Assembly: GCF_000429605.1 (NCBI RefSeq)
Contig: NZ_AUCE01000012.1
Span: 186,001 to 250,000, forward strand
Direction: 5' to 3'
From: Azonexus hydrophilus DSM 23864
Lineage (GTDB): Bacteria > Pseudomonadota > Gammaproteobacteria > Burkholderiales > Rhodocyclaceae
Length of the DNA stretch: 64,000 bases
Shown: one piece after another, positions 55,001-62,724 of the stretch
Layout of the letters: every line of letters begins with the position of its first letter
Numbering within the stretch: position 1 is the first letter of the stretch
The notes under the pieces: model-generated
Seen by the model: only the letters and a program-made list of their open reading frames with translations
Databases searched by the model: none
Told to the model about the DNA's origin: nothing
Program-made: the position numbers and the translations under genes

Positions 55001-56001
55001 TGCTGCCGCACTTCTCGATGAACTACAAGCTGATCGACGAACACGGCCGGCAGCTCGACATGAACCGCAGCCTGGTCGCGTTGCGCGGCGAATGGGGCAA
55101 GGAAGCCAAGGAGGAATTCGCCGACCTGCACGAAACGCCGTCCGAATACACCCAACTGACCGACTGGACCTTCGGCGAACTGCCGGAGCTGATGGAAGTG
55201 CCGGTCGGGAAACAGACGGTGATCGGCTACCCGGCGCTGATCGACGACGGCGAAACGGTCAGCCTGAAGGTCTTCGATTCCGCCGAGGAAGCCGCCGACG
55301 CACACCGCAAGGGCCTGTCGCGCCTGTTCATGCTGCAGTTCAAGGAGCAGGTGAAGTACTTCGACAAGAACGTCCCCGGCCTGACCCAGATGGCGATGCA
55401 GTTCATGGCGCTGGGCAGCAGCGACGACCTGAAGCGGCAGATCGTCGACCTGACCTTCGAGCGCGCCTGCCTGACCGAACCGCTGCCGACCACGCCGGAG
55501 GCCTTCAAGGCGCGTTGTGCCGAGGCCAAGGCGCGGCTTGGGCTGATCATGCAGGAAGTCTGCCGCCTGGTTGGCACCGTGCTGACCGAATGGCAGGCAG
55601 TGGTCAAGAAGTTGCCGGCGTTCAAGGCGCAGGCGGCGGTCGTCGCCGACATCGAAGCGCAACTGAAGCGGCTGATCGGCAAGACCTTCGTCGTCGATAC
55701 GCCGTTCGAGCGTCTGCAGCATTACCCGCGCTATTTCAAGGCGATCGGTGTGCGGCTCGACAAGCTCAAGGCCAATCCGGCGCGTGACGCCCAGTTGATG
55801 GCCGAGTACGCGCCGTTGTGGACCAATTACGAACGCCGCGCGATCCAGCTGGCGAAGATGGGCGCGGTCGATCCGCAGGTCGAGCAGTTCCGCTGGCTGC
55901 TGGAAGAGTTGCGCGTCGGCCTCTACGCGCAGGAGTTGCGTACGCCGGTACCGGTGTCGGTGAAGCGACTGCAGAAACAGTGGGAAGGAATTGGGCGCTG
56001 A
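52057..56001 (+). CDS. hrpA: ATP-dependent RNA helicase HrpA
   Basis: 1314 residues, the full length of bacterial HrpA. Motif I is GETGSGKTT (G98-T106), Ia TQPRRLAARS, motif II D195-E-A-H, motif III SATIDAERFS, and motif VI QRAGRCGRV. The helicase-associated, ratchet and OB-fold segments follow, then the long C-terminal DUF3418 region typical of HrpA (after about residue 700). DEAH-box HrpA helps resolve stalled ribosomes and process certain mRNAs in E. coli. It stands alone between the chemoreceptor and a convergent unknown gene. Confidence 0.95.
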   Translation: MSAHTRKPASRDDVSLTTLSADARRLRALQRELPRSAGDKRQKLQADLEKLLAASQAAVAERRGKLPKPEFQPDLPVNERRDEIARLIAKHQVVIVCGETGSGKTTQLPKICLDLGIGARGLIGHTQPRRLAARSVATRLAQELKTQVGAGVGVKIRFHDKSTPESWVKLMTDGILLAESQSDPYLNAYEAIIIDEAHERSLNIDFLLGYLKQLLPRRPDLKLIITSATIDAERFSQHFNGAPVIEVSGRLYPVEVRHRPVEDIDKKDDERDLYDAIVDAADELARLGSGDILVFLPGEREIREAAEALRKHALARPGLSTAHAPEILPLFSRLSASEQDRIFKPSGGQRRIVLATNVAETSLTVPGIRYVIDTGLARVKRYSYRNKVEQLQVEKISQAAARQRAGRCGRVAAGVCIRLYDEADFNARPPFTDPEILRSSLAGVILRMKSLRLTDVESFPFIEPPPAKAISDGYALLQELGALDDDNKLTKVGEALAKLPLDPRIGRMLVAARDLGCLSEVLVIAAGLSTQDPRERPQERQQAADEKHKLFADEKSEFLSWVKLWQWFQNAVEHKKSNKSLVDTCHAHFLSYLRLREWREVHGQLHAMVAELGWKENDIPGTYDAIHMALLSGLLGNIGCKSDESGYYLGARGIRFLIHPSSPLQKKAGKWIMAAEITETTRLFGRCVARIEDAWIEKVGAHLIKRQYFDPHWEKKAMQVAGWERTTLYGIVINPKRRIHYGPLAPAEARDIFIRQGLVAEEIDESFAKRWPFFQHNQKQIREIEKIEHKQRRQDVLVDDELIFAFYDHLIPEDIHNGATFDHWRKTAEQENAKLLFLAKDDLMRHSAAGVTTEAFPHKLKAGGMEYALTYHFEPGSPRDGVTLTLPLAQLNQIPAARMEWLVPGLIKEKLVQLIKTLPQKIRAKLVPVPEFVEEFLAAVEGNDRKLNQGIINPLIEFILEARGLNARGWAVTPDAFRPDALLPHFSMNYKLIDEHGRQLDMNRSLVALRGEWGKEAKEEFADLHETPSEYTQLTDWTFGELPELMEVPVGKQTVIGYPALIDDGETVSLKVFDSAEEAADAHRKGLSRLFMLQFKEQVKYFDKNVPGLTQMAMQFMALGSSDDLKRQIVDLTFERACLTEPLPTTPEAFKARCAEAKARLGLIMQEVCRLVGTVLTEWQAVVKKLPAFKAQAAVVADIEAQLKRLIGKTFVVDTPFERLQHYPRYFKAIGVRLDKLKANPARDAQLMAEYAPLWTNYERRAIQLAKMGAVDPQVEQFRWLLEELRVGLYAQELRTPVPVSVKRLQKQWEGIGR

Positions 56002-56016
56002 GTCGGCTGTGCTGAG

Positions 56017-56784
56017 TCAGGCCTGGACGCTGATGTTGCCGACGCTTGCAACGCTTGCCATCGTCAGCGTCGGGGTGATCCCGGCGGCGGCGCTGAGTCC
56101 GCTGTAGAGATTGCCGCCGCCGTCGAGGGCACTGTCCACCTGGCGCAGTGCGCTTTCTACCTGTCTGACTTCGTCCTGTTCCTGCTGGTGGGCTTCGCGC
56201 ATCTTGGCCTTGACCAGTTCGAGCAGGGCTTTGAGTTGCTTGGCCGCTTCCTGAAGCTTGTCACGTAGCGACTTGGCGTTGCCGGTGTTTTTTTCCGCAG
56301 GCGCGGTCGCCGAATCGGCCTGCGCGCTGTCCGTGCCTGTCTTGCCATCGGTGGCGGCAGCTTCACCGCTGGCTGCGGCGGTGCTTGCCGTAGTCCCGGC
56401 CGAGGCAGCCGAACTGGCGGTACTGCCCTGCTGGACCTGGACCGACACGGCGCTAGCACTTCCGCCGCTGTCGCCGCCGGCTGCCTTGGCCATGCCGGCA
56501 AGCTCCTTGGCAATCGCCCCGATCTGGCGAAGTATGGCCTTGGCCTGCTCCGGCGACAGGCCGATCAGCATTGCCCGCAGCTGCTTGATGCGCTCCTTCA
56601 GTTGTTCGACCCGGGCTTCGGCACGCGCCTTTGCGGCTTCCTTCGGACTGGGCATGGCGCGCAGGCGCTGCAGGCCTTCCTGCATGTTCTGCGATTGCTT
56701 TTCCTGGCGCTTTTCCCAGACTTCGCGGGCACTGGGCGAGGCCTGAGCGCTTGTGTTGCTGGTACTGACTGGCGGCAGATTCAT
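56017..56784 (-). CDS. Coiled-coil, Ala/Ser-rich protein of unknown function
   Basis: 255 residues from ATG at 56784; the frame is open further upstream but that part is low-quality. Residues 20-95 are charged and helical (REVWEKRQEKQSQNMQEGLQ, RVEQLKERIKQLRAMLIGLS). A long Ala/Ser/Thr/Gly-rich low-complexity block spans about 100-165, and a second helix block with LQEAAKQLKALLELVKAKMRE. The end SVGNISVQA and lack of a signal peptide recall flagellar-type chaperone or hook-length-like proteins, but no family is certain. Confidence 0.55.
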   Translation of the reverse strand: MNLPPVSTSNTSAQASPSAREVWEKRQEKQSQNMQEGLQRLRAMPSPKEAAKARAEARVEQLKERIKQLRAMLIGLSPEQAKAILRQIGAIAKELAGMAKAAGGDSGGSASAVSVQVQQGSTASSAASAGTTASTAAASGEAAATDGKTGTDSAQADSATAPAEKNTGNAKSLRDKLQEAAKQLKALLELVKAKMREAHQQEQDEVRQVESALRQVDSALDGGGNLYSGLSAAAGITPTLTMASVASVGNISVQA

Positions 56785-56879
56785 CGGGGGCTGGATTGCT
56801 CGAGGCGATTGCTGTTTTACGGCGATGCCGGCAAAAACTTTAAAATGCCGGTTGCGTCCGCTTTCCGGAAGGTGCTGTG

Positions 56880-57614
56880 ATGGATATCGTGGTTCTGGCC
56901 CTGGGCCGCTCGCTGGCTGACCTGCGCGTCGGTCGGGTCTGGTTGTACTTGTTGCTGCCGGCGCTGGCCGCCTTGTTGCTGGCGGTGGTGCTCGGCTTCT
57001 CGGCGCTCGGCTGGCTGATCGCACAGTTGCTCGAACTGCCGCCGATGACGCTGCTGGTGGCCTGGGGGCTGGTCTGGCTGGCTCAGTTGCTGGCCTGGCT
57101 CGGTGGCTGGATGGCGCTATTTGCCTTGGCCTACCTGTGTGCAATGTTGATCGCCGCCGTCTTCATCATGCCCTTGCTGCTCAAGCATCTGGCCGAAGGC
57201 GAATATCGCGACCTGGCTGCGATGGGCCGCGACAGCTTTGTCGCGGCCACGGTCAACAGCCTGGGTGCAGCAATGCTGTTCATCATTGCCTGGCTGGTGA
57301 CAATTCCGTTGTGGCTGATTCCCGGGATGTCGCTGCTTGTTCCGCTGCTGCTGATGGCCTGGCTCAATCGCCGTACCTTCGCTTACGACGCCCTGGCGAT
57401 GCATGCGACCGACGCCGAGTGGGCCAGTCTGCGGGCGCAATACCGCTGGCCTTTGTTCATGCTCGGCCTGGTCATGGCGCTGCTCGCGCATGTGCCGATC
57501 ATTGGCCTGCTGGTGCCCACGCTGGCCGCGCTATCATTCGTCCACTTCGGGCTGGAAGCCCTGCGTCGCCAACGTGGCGGCGCCATCGTCAGCATTCAGG
57601 GAGAACGTTCATGA
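56880..57614 (+). CDS. EI24-domain inner-membrane protein (CysZ-like)
   Basis: 244 residues from ATG 56880. Hydrophobic segments lie at about 25-45, 60-95, 105-125 and 145-215, and the loop RRTFAYDALAMHATDAEWASLRAQYR is the EI24-family motif between helices. E. coli CysZ, a sulfate channel, belongs to the same domain family, but many members have no known substrate and no cys gene is near. The stop overlaps the CinA-like ATG by four bases, so the two genes are cotranslated. Confidence 0.8.
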   Translation: MDIVVLALGRSLADLRVGRVWLYLLLPALAALLLAVVLGFSALGWLIAQLLELPPMTLLVAWGLVWLAQLLAWLGGWMALFALAYLCAMLIAAVFIMPLLLKHLAEGEYRDLAAMGRDSFVAATVNSLGAAMLFIIAWLVTIPLWLIPGMSLLVPLLLMAWLNRRTFAYDALAMHATDAEWASLRAQYRWPLFMLGLVMALLAHVPIIGLLVPTLAALSFVHFGLEALRRQRGGAIVSIQGERS

Positions 57615-58375
57615 GTCGTACTTTTGGCGCTGTCATCATCGGCGATGAAATTCTGTCCGGCAAACGCCAGGACAAGCATTTTGCGAAAATTGCCGAGATG
57701 CTCGGCGCACGCGGCCTGCAATTGTCTTGGGTCGAGTACCTCGGCGATTACCGGCAACGCCTTACCGAGACGTTCAAGCGCACGATGGCTGCCGGTGATG
57801 TCGTCTTCTCCTGTGGTGGCATCGGCAACACACCCGACGACCACACCCGGCAGGCGGTGGCGGCGGCGCTCGGCGTCGAGCTCGAACTGCATCCGCAAGG
57901 TTTCGAGGAGCTCAAGGTCCGTTTTGCCAACGAGGAAATCACCGACAAGCGCAAGCTGCTGGTGACCTTTCCGCGCGGCGTCAACATCGTGCCCAATCCC
58001 TTCAATCGCATCCCCGGCTTCATGGCCAACGACCATTACTTTGTTCCTGGTTTTCCGCAGATGGCGCATCCCATGATAGCCTGGGCGCTCGATACCTTCT
58101 ACCGGGATGAATTCAAGCCGGTCGGCGACAAGGTCGAGAAGGCTTTTCTGTTGACTGGGCCGAACGCCTACGAGAGCGCGCTGCTCGACCTGATGGAGAG
58201 GATCGTCGCCGGCTATCCGGCGTTACGCCTGTTTTCCCTGCCTTCGTTGGTTGGTCAGGAGCGCAAGCATCTTGAACTGGGCGTCGAAGGGGCGCCGGCT
58301 CTGGTTGATCAGGCGATGGAGGAAATCCGCGTCGAGATCGAAAGACGCGGCATTGCCTGGGTCTGGCGTCCCTGA
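57611..58375 (+). CDS. CinA N-terminal/MoCF-type nucleotide-binding protein
   Basis: 254 residues from ATG 57611. The MoaB/Mog-like fold is visible: GAVIIGDEILSGKRQDKHFAKIAEML, VVFSCGGIGNTPDDHTRQAVA, and FPRGVNIVPNPFNRIPGFMANDHYFVPGFPQMAHPM. The C-terminal nicotinamide-nucleotide amidase (CinA C) domain is missing. Relatives are called competence/damage-inducible protein A or molybdopterin-binding; the true substrate is unproven. A terminator follows 22 bases downstream. Confidence 0.85.
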   Translation: MSRTFGAVIIGDEILSGKRQDKHFAKIAEMLGARGLQLSWVEYLGDYRQRLTETFKRTMAAGDVVFSCGGIGNTPDDHTRQAVAAALGVELELHPQGFEELKVRFANEEITDKRKLLVTFPRGVNIVPNPFNRIPGFMANDHYFVPGFPQMAHPMIAWALDTFYRDEFKPVGDKVEKAFLLTGPNAYESALLDLMERIVAGYPALRLFSLPSLVGQERKHLELGVEGAPALVDQAMEEIRVEIERRGIAWVWRP

Positions 58376-58397
58376 ACCAACGCTTGGCCTGGACGTG

Positions 58398-58429
58398 AAA
58401 GAGCCCGCGATCTGAATCGCGGGCTCTTT
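58398..58429. terminator. Bidirectional terminator between the CinA-like and phasin genes
   Basis: AAAGAGCCCGCGAT (58398-58411) and ATCGCGGGCTCTTT (58416-58429) form a perfect 14-bp stem with a four-base loop and T/A runs, ending both convergent transcripts. Confidence 0.92.
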
Positions 58430-58452
58430 TGCTTGCCGATGAAGGCTGTGAC

Positions 58453-59025
58453 TTACTTGGCGGCAGACTTGCGGGCAGCAGCGGTGGCGCTGCTCTTGGC
58501 CGGTGCGGCCGCCTTGGTGGCAACCTGCATGTTGGCTTCGGCGATGTCCGAGAGTTGCTTGGCCATCGAGGTCATCTGGTCGAAGGCCTTGGTCGAGGCG
58601 CCGAGCATGGATTGCATGGTGGCGGCGAAGACGTCACCACCGACCGGGGCCGAGGCCTTGGCCTTTTCGACGGCGCTGGCAGCGTTCTTCTGGAAGCTGC
58701 TGTACTGGCTTTCCATGACCGTGGTCACTTCCTTCTGCATCTCGGACACCAGGTCATACACGCTGCGCGAGTATTCCATCAGCTTTTCGACGTTCGGCTG
58801 AGCCAGTTCGCTGTTCAGCTTGGCGACGGCGTTGGCGTCCTTGGCAGCCAGCAGTTGCTGGGTGTTGGCGACCGTGGCGTTGAAGAACTCGCGGGAGGCA
58901 GCCATGTTCAGCGCAGTCAGGCGCTCCAGGCCGTTGAAGGCAGTACGCATCAGCGCCGTCATGACTTCAGCGTTGGCTTTCTGGGCGGCAGTCAGTTGTT
59001 CGATATTCGGGTTGCTCATCATCAT
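58453..59025 (-). CDS. Phasin family protein (second copy)
   Basis: 190 residues. It is an all-helical phasin, with NAEVMTALMRTAFNGLERLTALNMAASREFFN and the LMEYSRSVYDLVSEMQKEVTTVMESQY segment, and an Ala/Lys-rich tail (AAARKSAAK). Phasins coat polyhydroxyalkanoate granules. The protein is similar in layout to the phasin encoded just upstream, so they are tandem paralogues. No phaC or phaZ lies in the window. A terminator separates the two phasins, so each may have its own promoter. Confidence 0.9.
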   Translation of the reverse strand: MMMSNPNIEQLTAAQKANAEVMTALMRTAFNGLERLTALNMAASREFFNATVANTQQLLAAKDANAVAKLNSELAQPNVEKLMEYSRSVYDLVSEMQKEVTTVMESQYSSFQKNAASAVEKAKASAPVGGDVFAATMQSMLGASTKAFDQMTSMAKQLSDIAEANMQVATKAAAPAKSSATAAARKSAAK

Positions 59026-59061
59026 CTCCAGTGTGGTTTTTGGTGGTACGGATGAAACAAA

Positions 59062-59083
59062 GCCTCCGCCCGAAGGCGGAGGC
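59062..59083 (-). terminator. Intrinsic terminator between the two phasin genes
   Basis: GCCTCCGCC and GGCGGAGGC form a 9-bp GC-rich stem with a CGAA-type tetraloop (TTCG on the minus strand), followed on the minus strand by TTTGTTTC. Confidence 0.85.
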
Positions 59084-59097
59084 CGGAATACAGCGAA

Positions 59098-59652
59098 TTA
59101 CTTCTTCTTGGACGCGGCAGCGGTGGCGCCGACGGCCTTGACGGTGGCGTTGGTCGCAGCGGCAACGTTGGCTTCGGCGATCTCGGCAACCTGCTTGGCG
59201 GCCTTGTTCATGTTGTCGAAAGCGGAGTTGGCAGCAGCGATGGCGCTCTTGACGGCGGCAACGGCAACGTCGGAACCGGCCGGAGCCGACTTGGCAGCCT
59301 GGTCGAGCAGACCGGCAACGGTCTTCTGGAAGTCGCCGAACTGGGCTTCGACCATCTTCGACAGTTCTTCCTGGGTCTGGGCAGAGATTTCGTAGACGCT
59401 ACGCGAGTAGGCAACGGCCTTCTCGACGTTCGGCTGGGCCAGCGAAGCCTGGATCGACAGGGCTTCCTGAACGTCCTTGGCACCCATCAGGGCCTTGGCG
59501 CCGGAGACGGAGTCTTCCATCAGCGAGCGGGCGGTGTTCAGGTTCAGGGCGGCGATGCGCTCGGCGGAAGCCAGCGCGGTATTGGCCAGCGACAGCAGGG
59601 AATCGACGGTGGCTTTGTTGGCGGCAGCAAATTGCTCGGGGGTCTTGAACAT
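59098..59652 (-). CDS. Phasin family protein (first copy)
   Basis: 184 residues starting MFKTPEQFAAANKATVDSLLSLANTALAS, a common phasin (PHA granule-associated) opening. Further blocks are LNLNTARSLMEDSVSGAKALMG and VAYSRSVYEISAQTQEELSKMVEAQFGDFQ, ending in an Ala-rich tail AAASKKK. It follows a near-consensus promoter, and codon choice (CTG, GTC, AAG, GCC) suggests high expression. Granule binding is inferred from family. Confidence 0.92.
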   Translation of the reverse strand: MFKTPEQFAAANKATVDSLLSLANTALASAERIAALNLNTARSLMEDSVSGAKALMGAKDVQEALSIQASLAQPNVEKAVAYSRSVYEISAQTQEELSKMVEAQFGDFQKTVAGLLDQAAKSAPAGSDVAVAAVKSAIAAANSAFDNMNKAAKQVAEIAEANVAAATNATVKAVGATAAASKKK

Positions 59653-59740
59653 GGATATCTCCTGAAGGAAAGGTCGTACAGAAAAAGAATTCCGTCGCGG
59701 TGCCTTAGATTATCCGATGCTGCACCGCACCATGTCCCTG

Positions 59741-59768
59741 ATTATAGATCAGCTTGTCGACTTGTCAA
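59741..59768 (-). promoter_or_regulatory. Near-consensus promoter of the first phasin gene
   Basis: On the minus strand TTGACA (59768-59763) and TATAAT (59746-59741) are separated by 16 bases. The start would be near 59734, about 80 bases before the ATG. Just upstream lies TGCACTGCAGC (plus strand 59779-59789), a TGC-rich palindrome of the kind bound by PhaR-type regulators; that link is tentative. Confidence 0.8.
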
Positions 59769-59824
59769 CAATTATCTTGTGCACTGCAGCATTCTGCGAA
59801 ATTGTTTTTAATCAACTAATTACA

Positions 59825-60418
59825 TCATTCGGTTGGCGTCAGGGTGTCCGCGCCGCGTAGTTCAAGTGATTCGCCGCGGCTTGCCGGGCGGGCGGGCTCG
59901 CTGCCCTTGTTGCGCGGCTGGATGACGGCCCGGACGCGCGGCGTGATACTCTTTGGGTCGCGTGCTTCTGCCGCACTGGCGAGGAATTTTTCGCTGACCG
60001 CGTCGTACCAGATGTAGTCGCCACGAACTTCATCTTCACCGCTGCGGACTTTTGCCCGGTGAAAGAGTTCGGCGATCTCGGTATTGCTGTTGTACTCGAT
60101 GCGCTCGGCCTCGCCTTCAACATAGTCGTCCCGGCCTTCCCGCTTCTGGCGGAAAGTGGCCTTGCTGCCGGGAGCGGCAAAGGCGGTGCCTTTCTGGAAA
60201 CCTTGCTGGTCTTCGCTGATGATGATGCGTTCGGCCTTGAGAACCAGTGTGCCCTTGGTAATGATCACATCACCTTCGAGAATCTGCTGCTTCTTTGTGT
60301 CGTCGATGGAGATGCGGTTGGCTTCGAGCAGCATCGGCTTGTCGCGGTCGGCTTTTTCGGCAACGGCTGGCTGGCTGACTGCCAGGGCGAGGGCGAGCGT
60401 GGCTAGGCGCAGGATCAT
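59825..60418 (-). CDS. lptA: LptA, periplasmic lipopolysaccharide transport protein
   Basis: 197 residues with a signal peptide (MILRLATLALALAVSQPAVA, cleavage near A20). The OstA/LptA beta-jellyroll repeat pattern is evident (MLLEANRISIDDTKKQQILEGDVII, LVLKAERIIISED, KREGRDDYVEGEAERIEY, EVRGDYIWYDAV). LptA bridges the periplasm between LptC and LptD. Its ATG overlaps the lptC stop by four bases. lptB, normally next, is absent; phasin control DNA follows. Confidence 0.93.
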   Translation of the reverse strand: MILRLATLALALAVSQPAVAEKADRDKPMLLEANRISIDDTKKQQILEGDVIITKGTLVLKAERIIISEDQQGFQKGTAFAAPGSKATFRQKREGRDDYVEGEAERIEYNSNTEIAELFHRAKVRSGEDEVRGDYIWYDAVSEKFLASAAEARDPKSITPRVRAVIQPRNKGSEPARPASRGESLELRGADTLTPTE

Positions 60419-60996
60419 GGTTGGGCTCGGGGGGCAAGGTACTGGCCGCGAACTTGCGATTTCAGTTCGAAGGTCGACGCGTTGTTGTCGATATGGGCGC
60501 CGACACCGGATATCCAGAAGGCACCCTGGGTGATGTGTACTGCTTGCTCGGTATCGGCTAGCCCGGCTTCCGGATTGACATCAAGCCGGCTGGTCTCGGC
60601 GATGAGTGCTGGTTGGTCGGCGCTTCCTGCGCGAACAATGCGGACCGACTCGCTCAGCAGGATTTTCTCCCCTTGAGCAGTCACCTTGGCCTGGCCTGCG
60701 GTAACGATGACTGGGGGCATGTCCTTGCGGTACGCAATCAATTCAGGATTGCGGATTTCGGAGCTGTCATCGTGAGGGAAGTGTTGTAAATGGGGGGCGC
60801 TCAGGCGGTATTTCAGTTGCCCATTATCGTCGTGTCGACGTATCTGAAAGTTTTCTGCGTAGGCGTCCGGCGTCTTGTCGTCACTGCCTGAGCCAGCGGC
60901 TTCGATGGGGGCCTGGCTGGCCTGGAGCCAGAAACTCAAGCCGGCGATCAAGGCCAGCAAGGTGATCGGGAAGATTTGGCCTGACCAGTTCTTCAT
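60415..60996 (-). CDS. lptC: LptC, inner-membrane lipopolysaccharide export protein
   Basis: 193 residues from ATG at 60996. One N-terminal anchor helix (about 9-24, ITLLALIAGLSFWLQ) is followed by the periplasmic OstA-like fold (YAENFQIRRHDDNGQLKYRLSAPHLQHFP, MPPVIVTAGQAKVT, VGAHIDNNASTFELKSQVRGQYLA). LptC joins the LptB2FG extractor to LptA. It starts 10 bases after kdsD with no kdsC in between. Confidence 0.9.
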   Translation of the reverse strand: MKNWSGQIFPITLLALIAGLSFWLQASQAPIEAAGSGSDDKTPDAYAENFQIRRHDDNGQLKYRLSAPHLQHFPHDDSSEIRNPELIAYRKDMPPVIVTAGQAKVTAQGEKILLSESVRIVRAGSADQPALIAETSRLDVNPEAGLADTEQAVHITQGAFWISGVGAHIDNNASTFELKSQVRGQYLAPRAQP

Positions 60997-61006
60997 GGGG
61001 CGGCCC

Positions 61007-62002
61007 TCAGATGACCCTGGCCGAGAACAGATCATGCATGTTCAGCGCGCCAAGCAAGGGGCCGTTGTCGAGCGCGACCAGCAAGCCATTGATGCGAAGT
61101 CGCTCCATCATTTCCACCGCTTCAACAGCCAGTTGATCTGGTGCGATGAAATGTGGCGCCTGGTTCATGAATTCTGAGATTGCGCCGTGATGAAGATCGA
61201 GTCGCCGTTCAAAGGCGCGTCGCAAATCGCCGTCCGTAAAGATGCCGATGGCACGACCTGTGGTGTCGGTAATCGCAACCAGACCGAGTCCGCCGCGGGA
61301 CATGGTGACGATGGCGTCGCCAAGCGGGGTGTCAGGCGTGACGACCGGAACCAGGTCGGCCGGGCGCATGACGTCGCGGACATGCGTCAGCAGACGGCGA
61401 CCGAGCGAGCCGCCGGGGTGCGAACGGGCAAAGTCCTCTGGCCCGAATCCCCGGGCATCAAGCAGGGCAACGGCGAGGGCATCGCCGAGCGCCAGTGCGG
61501 CAGTGGTGCTGGCGGTCGGCGCCAGATTGTGCGGGCAGGCCTCTTGGGCAACGCCGGCATCGAGATGAACGTCGGCTTCTCGGGCCAGTGTCGAGCCGGG
61601 GGCGCCGGTCATGGCGATCAAGCGGGCTCCCTGGCGCTTGATTGTCGGAACGATGCGCAGCAGTTCCTCGGATTCGCCCGAATTGGACAGCGCAAGCAGG
61701 ATGTCCTGGCGGGTGATCATGCCCAGATCGCCATGGCTGGCCTCGGCCGGATGGACAAAATAGGCGGGGGTGCCGGTGCTGGCCATGGTCGCGGCGATTT
61801 TGCGCGCGATGTGTCCGGACTTGCCCATACCACTGACGATCAAGCGTCCGCTGCAGTTCAGGATCAACTGAACGGCCTCGGCAAATTCTCCGTCCAGCCT
61901 GCTTCTCAGCGCGTCAACAGCCGCTGCTTCGATGGCCAGTGTCTGGCGACCGAGATTCAAGGCGCGTTCAGGCGAGAAGGGGGGAGATATCGTTGTATTC
62001 AT
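61007..62002 (-). CDS. kdsD: D-arabinose-5-phosphate isomerase (KdsD/KpsF)
   Basis: 331 residues from ATG at 62002, close to E. coli KdsD (328). The SIS domain shows VSGMGKSGHIARKIAATMASTGTPAYFVHPAEASHGDLGMI, followed by SNSGESEELLRIVPTIKRQG. Two CBS domains occupy the C-terminal half (HVRDVMRPADLVPVVTPDTPLGDAIVTMSRGGLGLVAI and GAISEFMNQAPHFIAPDQLAVEAVEMMERLRINGLLV). It makes arabinose-5-phosphate for Kdo and lipopolysaccharide. The phosphatase gene kdsC, usually next, is missing here. Confidence 0.94.
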   Translation of the reverse strand: MNTTISPPFSPERALNLGRQTLAIEAAAVDALRSRLDGEFAEAVQLILNCSGRLIVSGMGKSGHIARKIAATMASTGTPAYFVHPAEASHGDLGMITRQDILLALSNSGESEELLRIVPTIKRQGARLIAMTGAPGSTLAREADVHLDAGVAQEACPHNLAPTASTTAALALGDALAVALLDARGFGPEDFARSHPGGSLGRRLLTHVRDVMRPADLVPVVTPDTPLGDAIVTMSRGGLGLVAITDTTGRAIGIFTDGDLRRAFERRLDLHHGAISEFMNQAPHFIAPDQLAVEAVEMMERLRINGLLVALDNGPLLGALNMHDLFSARVI

Positions 62003-62089
62003 GGCAGGCAGATGGTCTTGGCCGGGAAGTATACCCGACTTCGCCAATCTGCCTGCGGGGGACCCCGGACGGGCCAGGGTGTCGACGGC

Positions 62090-62698
62090 TCAGACCTTGC
62101 GACAGATGGTGTATTGCGTACTGCCATCGTCCTTGTAGGCGGTGGCTAGGTCGGTTTGTGGTGTGTTGTGGGCCGTTTGCTCGTAGGCCTGGATACTGCC
62201 CTTTTCCGGCAAGCCGTCGTCCTGGTTGGTGTCAATGGCGTTGGCGATTTTTGCTGGCAGATTGGTCGTGCAGACAATAAGGTTACCCGCCGTGTTGCTG
62301 GCTATTCCGGTGATGCCGCCGGCGGCATTGGTTGGTTGTTTGCCGCCCTCGGCATCACCGCTGATCAGTCCGGCGAAACGCAAATGTTGCCAGGCACGTA
62401 GGCTGGCCTTGGTGCCGTCCGATGTGTTGAACTCTCCTTCGATGGTGCCTGTTCCGTTGCCAGAAGTAGCATCGGTCCAGCGTGCATTTGCCTGCGAGTC
62501 ATCTCCCGGCAGTGCTTTGTAGCGATCCCGGTAGCCCAGAATGGCGATGGCGACGCCGTCGAGTTCCTTCTCGATTGCGCGGATCTTGCTCTGGGTCAGC
62601 ATTTCCTGGCCTTTCAGGATGCCGCCCAGCAGGACGCCGATGATGACCAGCACGATGGCGATTTCGATCAGGGTGAAACCTTGTTGCCTGTGTTGCAT
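62090..62698 (-). CDS. Type IV prepilin/pseudopilin-like protein
   Basis: 202 residues with a short basic leader and the prepilin cleavage motif QQGFTLIEIAIVLVIIGVLLGGIL, cleaved after the first Gly and N-methylated at Phe in known pilins. The hydrophobic helix is followed by a globular head with MLTQSKIRAIEKELDGVAIAILGYRDRY. A Cys pair (IVCTTN and TICRKV) near the C-terminus may form a disulfide. It lies with two related genes upstream, suggesting a minor pilin set; the assembly genes are not visible. Confidence 0.88.
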   Translation of the reverse strand: MQHRQQGFTLIEIAIVLVIIGVLLGGILKGQEMLTQSKIRAIEKELDGVAIAILGYRDRYKALPGDDSQANARWTDATSGNGTGTIEGEFNTSDGTKASLRAWQHLRFAGLISGDAEGGKQPTNAAGGITGIASNTAGNLIVCTTNLPAKIANAIDTNQDDGLPEKGSIQAYEQTAHNTPQTDLATAYKDDGSTQYTICRKV

Positions 62699-62724
62699 GA
62701 TGCGCTCCTTTGGTGGGTGAAAAA

